Below are positions 34,685-42,609 of a stretch of 64,000 nucleotides of DNA, piece after piece; the first letter of the stretch is position 1; every line of letters starts with the position of its first letter. Both the position numbers and the translations under genes were made by a program. The DNA comes from an uncultured Clostridium sp. GTDB taxonomy: Bacteria; Bacillota; Clostridia; Clostridiales; Clostridiaceae. The notes beneath the pieces are model-generated. The model was given only the letters and a program-made list of their open reading frames with translations, searched no databases and had not been told where the DNA came from. Location: positions 186,001 to 250,000 of the forward strand of contig CALBDU010000083.1 of assembly GCA_937927335.1 (NCBI GenBank), given 5' to 3'.

Positions 34685-35179
34685 TTAATATATTTTGGAT
34701 CTGGCAAGATTCATTAATGCGGCTCCCATATTCACCCGGGCTTTTGCATCCAGGCGTATATAGTCCTGTTCTGCAGTAAAGTCCGGAACCTGATTTATGG
34801 AAGCGCTTTTTATAAACTGCAGGGCTGAATTTACAGCACCGCAGGCTATGCCTGTGGTATAAGGATCCTGGAAACCGTAATAGGCATTGATTATAAGTTC
34901 CTCAGGATGTGCAAGTTTTAAAAGGCTGTGTTTGTTTCGGTTTTTCCCCCCTCTGTGCAATATTCTTTTATAAAGCTTCATATTAAAGAAATAAAGGGTC
35001 AAAACCGGCCTGGAGTTTTCGATAATTATCAGGGCTCTAAGCCAGTGGAACCATTGAAGGGTCATTTTGAAACATGAATTATAGGTATCCAGTATCAACA
35101 TAACCTTCAGTCTTTCTGTAAATAATAATATTAAAAACAAAGCGGCTATAAAAATTAAAACCAATATTAATACCGACAT
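34685..35179 (-). CDS. ytfI: DUF2953 protein (YtfI-like)
   Basis: This protein has about 164 residues. GGAGG fits the ATG at 35179; the GTG at 35185 lies too close. It has an N-terminal membrane helix (about 2-22), then a beta-rich region ending in a DUF2953-type domain. No catalytic motif. It pairs with gerW in an operon (13-base gap), a conserved arrangement in spore-formers. Role in spores is inferred from that linkage. Confidence 0.75.
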   Translation of the reverse strand: MSVLILVLIFIAALFLILLFTERLKVMLILDTYNSCFKMTLQWFHWLRALIIIENSRPVLTLYFFNMKLYKRILHRGGKNRNKHSLLKLAHPEELIINAYYGFQDPYTTGIACGAVNSALQFIKSASINQVPDFTAEQDYIRLDAKARVNMGAALMNLARSKIY

Positions 35180-35246
35180 AGGCACTCCTCCGTTTCCTGT
35201 TTAGTTTATCCAATGGTATACTATTTTATTAATTTTAAGTTTAGGG

Positions 35247-35275
35247 TTGACATGAATATCGATATATCGTAATAT
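35247..35275 (+). promoter_or_regulatory. Promoter with overlapping palindromes (candidate ArsR operator)
   Basis: A consensus TTGACA (35247-35252), a 17-base spacer and TAATAT (35270-35275). The spacer holds two overlapping palindromes, ATATCGATAT (35256-35265) and CGATATATCG (35260-35269). A repressor bound here would block RNA polymerase, and the next gene is an ArsR-type repressor. Confidence 0.65.
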
Positions 35276-35304
35276 ATAAATATAGTAATTTAGGAGGGCA
35301 ATAA

Positions 35305-35589
35305 ATGGATAAGGATTATGAAAAGTTTAATGACCTGGCAGAAATACTTAAGGTCCTGGCCCATCCCGTAAGGCTCTGTATTGTAAAAGGCTTGCTGGAA
35401 AATGGAGGCTGCAATGTTTCTCATATGCAGAATTGTCTTGATGCCCCTCAGTCTACTATATCGCAGCATCTCCAGAAACTGAGGGCGGCAGGTATTGTGG
35501 AAGGCAGGAGAAACGGCCTTGAGATAAACTACAGGGTTTGCAGCTCAAAGGCTGAGAAGATAATAAAAGCATTATTTGAAGAAAATTAA
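35305..35589 (+). CDS. ArsR family repressor, probable sulfane-sulfur sensor
   Basis: This 94-residue protein is a winged-helix ArsR regulator (DLAEILKVLAHPVRLCIVKGL, APQSTISQHLQKLRAAGIV). Its Cys are at 25, 36, 44 and 79. Cys36 and Cys79 fall near the positions of the persulfide-sensing Cys of the SqrR/BigR group, and no arsenic CXC motif is present. It lies 19 bases before a CoA-disulfide reductase/rhodanese/TusA fusion. It probably represses that operon until sulfane sulfur forms a bridge; this is inference. TTAGGAGGG precedes the ATG. Confidence 0.85.
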   Translation: MDKDYEKFNDLAEILKVLAHPVRLCIVKGLLENGGCNVSHMQNCLDAPQSTISQHLQKLRAAGIVEGRRNGLEINYRVCSSKAEKIIKALFEEN

Positions 35590-35608
35590 ATTTTTGGAGG
35601 GATTTAAT

Positions 35609-38086
35609 ATGGGTAAAAAAGTACTTATAGTAGGCGGAGTTGCTGGAGGAGCGTCTGCAGCAGCCAGACTGAGAAGGCTGGATGAAAATGCGGAAATCAT
35701 AATGTTTGAAAGGGATGAATATATCTCCTTTGCAAATTGCGGTCTTCCATATTATATAGGTGAAACCATAAAGGAAAGAAGCAAGCTCCTGGTGCAGACA
35801 CCGGAGGCTATGGAAGCCAGGTTCAATATCGATGTAAGGAATAACAGTGAGGTTACAGCAATTGACCCGGTTAATAAAAAGGTAACCGTTAAGAGCAAGT
35901 ATAAGGGAACCTATGAGGAAAGCTATGATTATTTGATACTGTCGCCGGGTGGAAAGGCTATCAGGCCAAACATTCCGGGGATAGGCAGTGATAAAATATT
36001 TACACTTAGAAATATACCGGATACTGATACTATAAAGGCATATGTGGATAAAAACAGTACAAAAAGTGCTGTAGTTATAGGCGGTGGCTTTATAGGGGTC
36101 GAGATGGCGGAAAACCTTAGGGAAAGAGGTTTGAAGGTAACTCTGGTGGAGGCTGTGCCCCACATATTGGCACCATTTGATTCAGATATGGTGGTAATGG
36201 CTGAAAAGGAACTTGAGGACAATGGCGTTGAGCTTATGCTGGGTGACGGTGTTAAAGCCTTTGAGGAAATAAATGACGAGGTGCAGGTTACGCTGAATAG
36301 TGATACAAAGCTTAATGCTGATATGGTTATTTTGGCAATAGGCGTTACTCCCGATACTGGATTTTTAAGAGAAAGCGGCCTGGAGTTCGGACCAAAAGGA
36401 CATATAGTTGTCAATGAAAAAATGGAGACAAATCTTCATGGAGTATATGCTGTTGGTGATGCAATTGAAATAGTTGATTTTGTAACAGGGCAAAAATCGG
36501 CAATTCCTTTGGCAGGACCGGCAAACAAACAGGGAAGGATTGCTGCAGATAATGTAGCTGGGTTGAATTCCACCTACAAGGGTACTCAGGGAACCTCCAT
36601 ACTTAAAATATTCGGTCTGACGGCAGCCAGCACCGGTGCAAATGAAAAGACCCTTCAAAGGGTAAATATACCATACAAGGTAGTATATGTTCATCCTGTA
36701 TCCCACGCCTCCTACTATCCAGGTGCCATTCCAATGTCTCTGAAGCTTATATTCAATGAGGAAGGGAAGATTTTAGGAGCTCAGGGGATTGGTTATGACG
36801 GAGTTGACAAGAGGATAGATGTAATTGCAGCTTCAATAAGGTTTGGAGGCACTGTGGATGATCTGGCCGAGCTCGAGCTTTGTTATGCTCCTCCATTTTC
36901 CTCAGCCAAGGATCCTGTAAATATGGCTGGCTTTGTGGCACAGAATGTTCTGGCAGGAAGATCCCATATGGCTCCATGGAAGGATATTGAACAGTATCTT
37001 GGAGAAGAATATCAGCTGGTGGATGTGCGTACGGATATGGAATATAGTAACGGCCACCTTGAAGGTGCAATAAATATACCTGTGGACGAGCTAAGAGACA
37101 GGCTTGATGAGCTTGATAAGAACAAAACCATCATCGAATACTGCCAGGTGGGATTAAGAGGCTATATTGCGGACAGCATATTAAGTCAGAACGGCTTTAA
37201 GGTGGTAAATGTAACAGGAGGCTATAAAACCTCTTCAATGCTTAATTATAATCCAAAGAAGCCGGAAAATAAGAACAGTAACACTGGCGGCAAGGTGGAA
37301 ATAGATCCTGATACCCAGGCTGTTAAGGAAGCTTCAGGTGACGGAAAATATGACAAAGCCCTGGATGCCTGCGGACTATGCTGTCCTGGACCTTTAATGC
37401 AGGTAAAGGCTTCAATGGACGATATGAAGGATGGACAAATTCTTAAGGTATCAGCCTCTGATCCTGGCTTTTACGAGGATATAAAGGCCTGGTGCAAAAG
37501 GACAAATAATCAGCTGATGGATATTTCAAGAAGTACAGGAAATATTACAGCTCTTATAAAAAAAAATTCTGAATCAGCCCTGCCAGCCAATGTAAATTGT
37601 ACTGGTGATGCTTCAAAAGATAATAAGACCATAGTGGTTTTCAGCGGAGACCTGGATAAGGCCCTGGCATCCTTTATAATTGCCAATGGAGCAGCGTCTA
37701 TGGGGAAAAAGGTTACAATGTTCTTCACCTTCTGGGGCTTGAATATCTTGAGAAAGCCCGAAAAGGTTGCTGTGCAAAAGGGCCTTGTGGATTCCATGTT
37801 CGGCTTTATGATGCCTAGAGGAAGTAAAAACCTGAAGCTTTCAAAGATGAACATGATGGGAATGGGAACTGCCATGATGAGAAAGGTGATGAATGACAAA
37901 AACATCTCTTCATTGGAGGACCTCATAGACTCAGCAATGAAAAGCGGCATAGAAATTGTGGCCTGTCAGATGTCCATGGATGTTATGGGAATCAAGCAGG
38001 AAGAGCTTATTGATGGTGTCAAAATTGGCGGTGTAGGCTACTATCTGGGAGAAGCAGAGGATTCAAACGTAAATTTATTTATATAG
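35609..38086 (+). CDS. CoA-disulfide reductase-rhodanese-TusA-DsrE fusion
   Basis: This fusion has about 825 residues; GGAGGG fits the ATG at 35609. Residues 1-440 are a FAD/NAD(P)H CoA-disulfide (CoA-persulfide) reductase with redox Cys44 in FANCGLPYY. Residues about 455-550 are a rhodanese domain with active Cys in YCQVGLRG (about 510). About 580-655 is TusA with the Cys pair in CGLCCPGPL, and about 670-825 a DsrE/DsrF-like domain starting VVFSGDLDKALASF. The chain would move sulfane sulfur between Cys sites on one polypeptide. Fusions of this kind occur in Firmicutes; the acceptor is unknown. Cotranscribed with the ArsR gene. Confidence 0.92.
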   Translation: MGKKVLIVGGVAGGASAAARLRRLDENAEIIMFERDEYISFANCGLPYYIGETIKERSKLLVQTPEAMEARFNIDVRNNSEVTAIDPVNKKVTVKSKYKGTYEESYDYLILSPGGKAIRPNIPGIGSDKIFTLRNIPDTDTIKAYVDKNSTKSAVVIGGGFIGVEMAENLRERGLKVTLVEAVPHILAPFDSDMVVMAEKELEDNGVELMLGDGVKAFEEINDEVQVTLNSDTKLNADMVILAIGVTPDTGFLRESGLEFGPKGHIVVNEKMETNLHGVYAVGDAIEIVDFVTGQKSAIPLAGPANKQGRIAADNVAGLNSTYKGTQGTSILKIFGLTAASTGANEKTLQRVNIPYKVVYVHPVSHASYYPGAIPMSLKLIFNEEGKILGAQGIGYDGVDKRIDVIAASIRFGGTVDDLAELELCYAPPFSSAKDPVNMAGFVAQNVLAGRSHMAPWKDIEQYLGEEYQLVDVRTDMEYSNGHLEGAINIPVDELRDRLDELDKNKTIIEYCQVGLRGYIADSILSQNGFKVVNVTGGYKTSSMLNYNPKKPENKNSNTGGKVEIDPDTQAVKEASGDGKYDKALDACGLCCPGPLMQVKASMDDMKDGQILKVSASDPGFYEDIKAWCKRTNNQLMDISRSTGNITALIKKNSESALPANVNCTGDASKDNKTIVVFSGDLDKALASFIIANGAASMGKKVTMFFTFWGLNILRKPEKVAVQKGLVDSMFGFMMPRGSKNLKLSKMNMMGMGTAMMRKVMNDKNISSLEDLIDSAMKSGIEIVACQMSMDVMGIKQEELIDGVKIGGVGYYLGEAEDSNVNLFI

Positions 38087-38092
38087 GTTTTG

Positions 38093-38121
38093 GGGTGTGG
38101 TAAAAATTACCACACCTTTTT
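38093..38121 (+). terminator. Intrinsic terminator of the sulfur operon
   Basis: GGTGTGGTAA AAA TTACCACACC with five T; perfect stem immediately after the stop. Confidence 0.9.
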
Positions 38122-38194
38122 GATTAAAATTTAATCATGATTAAAGGGAAATTAAAGACCTCGTCGAATATATATACATACTGCATATGCTGTT

Positions 38195-38217
38195 TTATGC
38201 AAATAGCATAATTTTTA
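38195..38217 (+). terminator. Weak hairpin in the chemoreceptor leader
   Basis: TTATGC AAATA GCATAA followed by five T, about 20 bases before the ATG. It could be a leader attenuator or a chance hairpin. A TAAA/GTCGAATA pair farther upstream loosely resembles a sigma-28 promoter. Confidence 0.3.
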
Positions 38218-38239
38218 CAAAAGATAAGGGGGACATTTA

Positions 38240-39952
38240 ATGAACACAATCAAGAATCTGAAGACAAGGACAAAACTTTTGGGAGGGTTCCTAGTGGTGG
38301 CTATGTTTGTGGTGCTGGTTGGGGTGTACGGTATCATAAACATGAAAAATATCAATGACGGTATGACTAGCATGTACAATTACAAGCTAATTCCTGTGGA
38401 GCTGCTTAATAAGATCTATGCCAATGAACTATCCAGCCGTGGTGAACTGCTGAATCTGGTGGTTTCTACAGATTCTCAGCAGCTATCTGACAGCTTGAAA
38501 AAGATTCAGGATATTGAAACAGGAAATGACGAGTTGATTAAAAAATATGAAGCTACACAATTGATGGATGCAGAAAAGACATACCTTGCTAAATTTAAAG
38601 AGGAAAATAAAACCTACAGGGAGCTGCGAAAGCAGGCTATAGTACTTATCCAGCAGTCAAAGACCCAGGATGCACTGGTTGTTATTAACCAGGCTAAGAG
38701 CTACAGGGAAAGCGCTCAGGCAGATTTGGAACAGATGATAAAACTAAATGTGGATGATGCAGACAGACTAGCTACACAAGGTAACACCACTTTTGCAACA
38801 GCAAATAAGCTTATGATTGTGGTTACTGCAGCAGCTACTATACTGGCTGTTTTATTTGGTTTACTGCTGAGCGGTACAATTGTAAATGCCCTTAAAAAGG
38901 GTGTTGAGTTTGCTAAGAGTATAGCAGCAGGGGATCTAACCCATAAATATGAAGTGGATACAAAGGATGAATTCAGCACCCTTGCAGCAGAATTAAATGC
39001 AGCAGTTGAAAATACCAGAAACCTGTTAAAATCCTTAAATGATAGCATATCAACTATATCATCCTCCAGTGAGGAGCTTTCAGCTACCAGTGAGGAAATC
39101 GCCGGGCAGGTGGAAAATGTTACAGCCTCTGTACAGCAGATATCCGGGGGAATGCAGGAAACCACAGCTTCTGTAGAAGAAGTGGATGCATCAGCTAATG
39201 AGGTGCAAAAGGCAATAGTGGATATATCTGGGAAGGCCATGGAAGCCAGCAGCCAGTCCAGGGAGATAAATGAAAGGGCTGTTAAAATCAGCCAAAATGC
39301 GGAAAATGCTTCTCAAGAAGCCCAAAAGGTCTACAGAGATAAGCAGGTTCAGATCCTTAAGGCTATTGAAGACGGCAGGGTAGTGGATGAAATTAAAACC
39401 ATGTCCGATGTGATTTCAGGCATAGCGGCACAGACCAACCTGCTGGCTCTTAATGCAGCCATAGAGGCGGCCAGGGCAGGGGAACAGGGTAAAGGTTTTG
39501 CAGTTGTTGCGGATGAGGTCAGAAAACTGGCCGAGGAATCAGCTTCAACGGTGAACAGCATCCAGCAGGTTATAGGAAGGGTCCAGGATGCCTTTAGAAA
39601 TTTATCCGATAATGCCAACAGTTTATTATCCTTTATCGACAACAAGGTAATAGCTGACTATGATGAATACAAGCAGGTTGGACATCAATACAAATTGGAT
39701 GCGGATAAAATAGGAGATCTGTCTGCAGTGATTGCAGCCGGGGCTGAAGAAATAGCTGCTTCCATGGAAGAGGTGAATTCCACTATCGATGCAGTGGCTT
39801 CAGTGATACAGGAAACTGCAGCAAGCTCCCAGGAGATTTCAGGGAATATGACAGAGGTTTCCCATGCTGTTGAGGCAGTAGCCAAATCAGCCATGATGCA
39901 GACAGACCTTGCGGAAAACTTGGTTAAGCTTTCAGCACAGTTTAAATTATAA
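38240..39952 (+). CDS. Methyl-accepting chemotaxis protein
   Basis: This 570-residue protein has a first membrane helix at about 13-33, a four-helix-bundle ligand region at about 34-185 (a 4HB_MCP domain, 4 helices, no obvious ligand), a second membrane helix at about 190-215, HAMP at about 215-270, and a signalling hairpin whose tip reads IAAQTNLLALNAAIEAARAGEQGKGFAVVADEVRKLAEES. It would signal to CheA through CheW. The ribosome site is TAAGGGGG. No che genes are in the window. It ends with a bidirectional terminator. Confidence 0.93.
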   Translation: MNTIKNLKTRTKLLGGFLVVAMFVVLVGVYGIINMKNINDGMTSMYNYKLIPVELLNKIYANELSSRGELLNLVVSTDSQQLSDSLKKIQDIETGNDELIKKYEATQLMDAEKTYLAKFKEENKTYRELRKQAIVLIQQSKTQDALVVINQAKSYRESAQADLEQMIKLNVDDADRLATQGNTTFATANKLMIVVTAAATILAVLFGLLLSGTIVNALKKGVEFAKSIAAGDLTHKYEVDTKDEFSTLAAELNAAVENTRNLLKSLNDSISTISSSSEELSATSEEIAGQVENVTASVQQISGGMQETTASVEEVDASANEVQKAIVDISGKAMEASSQSREINERAVKISQNAENASQEAQKVYRDKQVQILKAIEDGRVVDEIKTMSDVISGIAAQTNLLALNAAIEAARAGEQGKGFAVVADEVRKLAEESASTVNSIQQVIGRVQDAFRNLSDNANSLLSFIDNKVIADYDEYKQVGHQYKLDADKIGDLSAVIAAGAEEIAASMEEVNSTIDAVASVIQETAASSQEISGNMTEVSHAVEAVAKSAMMQTDLAENLVKLSAQFKL

Positions 39953-39953
39953 T

Positions 39954-39986
39954 AAAAAAGGAGAAAGGGTTACTTTTCTCCTTTTT
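39954..39986. terminator. Bidirectional terminator
   Basis: AAAAAAGGAGAAA/TTTTCTCCTTTTT hairpin between the chemoreceptor and dinB genes; it contains the stop of dinB. Confidence 0.75.
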
Positions 39987-41166
39987 CCTTTATAATAAAT
40001 ACAGCTCTGTTTATAATTCCCGAGCCATATTTTTCACGGATTTCATCCAGGGTATTTTCCAGCTTTTCGTACTTTTTATGGGGCCTTTCCATATTCATGG
40101 TGTCAAATAGTGAAAGCTGTTCCATGGCGGTTTCTTCTTCAAAGCCGCTTAAACTTATGCCCAGCAGTCTTGCAGGGGTTCCGTCCCAGTTATTTCGAAG
40201 CAGCTTCATGCCGGCGGCATATATATCATTTGTAACACAGGTAGACTTAACTGATGCCTGTCTTGTTATGGTTTTAAAATTTGAAAATTTAATAGTGACT
40301 TGAACTGTATGTCCCTTTTTTCCATGCTTTCTGGCAGCAGCACTGACTTCCTCGGACATTTTAAGGATAATGGGTCTGGCCTCCTCCAGCCTGGTAATAT
40401 CACAGGCCAATGTGAGGGACCTTCCTATGGATTTAATATCCTCTTCGTCCCGAGGGCAAACGGCACTATAATCATTGCCATTGGCCAGCTCATAGAGCTC
40501 CCCGCCGAATTTGCCAAGCTTTTTCACAAGTCTTGCCTTGTCATAAACTGCAATATCCCCGATGGTTTTCAGACCCATATCGTTAAGCTTTTCAGCAGTC
40601 TGCCTGCCTATGCCGTACATGGCAGCCAGAGGCAGGGGCCATAATTTTTTTTCTATATCCTTTTTCCAAAGCTCAGTTATGCCTAAAGGCTTTTTCATTT
40701 CCGAAGCCATTTTTGAAAGAAATTTGTTTTCAGATATGCCAATAGAGCAATTCAGACCCAAATTGGACTTGATATTGTCCATTATGTTCCTTGCAGCTTC
40801 CAGGGGCGTTCCAAAAAGGCCCTGGCAGCCAGTCATGTCCAGCCAGGCTTCATCAATGCTGTTTTGCTCAATAACAGGAGTATAACTACAAAGAAGCCTC
40901 ATAACCTCCCGGGATTTATCCTCATAAAAACGGTGGTCCGGCGGGATAAGCTGAAGGCCGGGACACAGCCTTAACGCCTGCTGCACCGGCATGGTAGTTT
41001 TAATTCCAGATTTTCTGGCTTCGTAGTTTGCAGTAAGAATTATACCTCTCCGGTTTTTGGGATCACCTGCCACGGCAGCTGGTTTATCTGCAATTTCAGG
41101 ATGCCTAAGGGCTTCACAGCTTATGAAGAAGGAGTTCATATCCACCAGAAAAACAGTTTTTTTCAT
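39970..41166 (-). CDS. dinB: DNA polymerase IV (Y family)
   Basis: This 398-residue protein has the Y-family palm motif FLVDMNSFFISCE at the start and the catalytic Asp-Glu pair in SIDEAWLD (about 105-106). The second Asp of the usual DMD is Asn (DMNSFF), as in some Firmicute Y-family polymerases. A little-finger domain follows, and the C-terminus is basic with no clear beta-clamp QxxLF-type motif except EQLSLF, which fits. It does error-prone translesion synthesis. CAGGTGAT precedes the ATG. No LexA box was recognised by eye upstream. Confidence 0.93.
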   Translation of the reverse strand: MKKTVFLVDMNSFFISCEALRHPEIADKPAAVAGDPKNRRGIILTANYEARKSGIKTTMPVQQALRLCPGLQLIPPDHRFYEDKSREVMRLLCSYTPVIEQNSIDEAWLDMTGCQGLFGTPLEAARNIMDNIKSNLGLNCSIGISENKFLSKMASEMKKPLGITELWKKDIEKKLWPLPLAAMYGIGRQTAEKLNDMGLKTIGDIAVYDKARLVKKLGKFGGELYELANGNDYSAVCPRDEEDIKSIGRSLTLACDITRLEEARPIILKMSEEVSAAARKHGKKGHTVQVTIKFSNFKTITRQASVKSTCVTNDIYAAGMKLLRNNWDGTPARLLGISLSGFEEETAMEQLSLFDTMNMERPHKKYEKLENTLDEIREKYGSGIINRAVFIIKEKGEK

Positions 41167-41188
41167 ATAATCACCTGCTTTTAGGAAT

Positions 41189-42454
41189 TCATAGGTTTGT
41201 AACCAGCAAAACTCCTGCAGAAGTCATCAGGAGTGCACCCAGGATATTTATAATGGTGCTGGCTCTGCTATTGGTGTATTTTCCCATGATTTTCTTATTC
41301 ATACCTATAAATAATATTATAAACATTAAAGGAGGAGCCAGCAGCCCGTTTACTGCGGCCGCATAATATAATGCTCTCATAGGGTTAATTCCTATAAAAT
41401 TCATTGCCAGTCCTAATAATGTGGAAACTGCAATTATGCTGTAAAACAAAGGTGCTTCATGGAGCTTTTTACCTAAGCCTTTTTTCCATCCAAGAGCCTC
41501 AGATACCGCATATGCACTTGACCCTGCAAGAATTGGCACTCCAAGCATTCCTATGCCTATGATACCCAGGGCAAAAACCAGATATGCCAGTTCACCGGCA
41601 AAGGGCTTCAGGGCCAGGGCTGCCTGGGGTGCGGTTTCTATGTCTGTTATACCATTTAAATGCAAGGTGGCGGCAGTTGTAATTACTATCATAAAGGCAG
41701 CAGCTTGAGAAAAAAGCATGCCCATGGTTGTATCTATACGCATTTCAGTTATATCCGAGGGCCGTACTGTGGGATGCTTTGCCTTGTCTGCATTATACCT
41801 GTGCCTGACAATCTTTTCCTCAACCTCCTCGGAAGCCTGCCAGAAGAAAAGGTAAGGCGATATGGTAGTGCCCAGGAATGCAACTACTTTCAAAAAGTAA
41901 TCCTTGGTGTAATTATTATTGGGAACGGTGATGCTTTTTAATATCAGGCCCCAATCCTGCTTCACCATAAAAGCAGTTATGAAATATGCAAAAAGTGATA
42001 ATGCGAAAAATTTCAATATCCTTGAATAGGAATGGTAACTTACAAAGATCTCAAGAATAATTACAAGTCCGCTGATAAAGAAAATCCAAAAGGAAAAAGA
42101 AAGCCCCAGCACCATCTGAGCGGAAGCTGCCATTGCTCCAAGGTCAGCTGCTATATTTACAGTATTTGCAATGAAAAGCAAAGCTACAGCAGTAATTAAT
42201 ACCCATTTGGGATAATGCTTCTTTAAAATTCCGCTTAGGCCTTTACCTGTAACCATACCGATTCGTCCGCACATTTCCTGTATTGCAAGTACAAAGGGAA
42301 ATGAGAAGGGGGTGAGCCAAAGCTGACTGTAGCCAAATATGGCACCGGTCTGGGAATAGGTAACAATTCCCGAGGGGTCGTCATCAGAAGCACCGGTTAT
42401 AAACCCGGGACCAAATTTTTTAAAAAATCTTTTTAAGGCTTTAAAAAATTTCAT
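41189..42454 (-). CDS. Nramp-like divalent metal transporter
   Basis: This 421-residue protein has about eleven hydrophobic helices and the Nramp fold order. The canonical TM1 motif DPGN is DPSG (DDDPSGIVTYSQ) and the TM6 motif MPH is SPY (TISPYLFFWQASEE), so the transition-metal Met ligand is missing. Such changes occur in Nramp relatives proposed or shown to move Mg2+ or other ions, so manganese or iron transport should not be assumed. AAGGAGGAG precedes the ATG. It lies 22 bases upstream of dinB and may be cotranscribed. Confidence 0.85.
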   Translation of the reverse strand: MKFFKALKRFFKKFGPGFITGASDDDPSGIVTYSQTGAIFGYSQLWLTPFSFPFVLAIQEMCGRIGMVTGKGLSGILKKHYPKWVLITAVALLFIANTVNIAADLGAMAASAQMVLGLSFSFWIFFISGLVIILEIFVSYHSYSRILKFFALSLFAYFITAFMVKQDWGLILKSITVPNNNYTKDYFLKVVAFLGTTISPYLFFWQASEEVEEKIVRHRYNADKAKHPTVRPSDITEMRIDTTMGMLFSQAAAFMIVITTAATLHLNGITDIETAPQAALALKPFAGELAYLVFALGIIGIGMLGVPILAGSSAYAVSEALGWKKGLGKKLHEAPLFYSIIAVSTLLGLAMNFIGINPMRALYYAAAVNGLLAPPLMFIILFIGMNKKIMGKYTNSRASTIINILGALLMTSAGVLLVTNL

Positions 42455-42609
42455 CTTTACTCCTCCTTGGGAAACTTATTTTATCAGTATAGCAAGACGG
42501 TAAAAACATTACAAGCTGTAATTTTTTGGAGGAAATATTTATTTTATGTAGAATATATCAGAAAATTGTGATAATGTAAAATAAAAATATTATTTTGGGG
42601 GTGTCCAGT

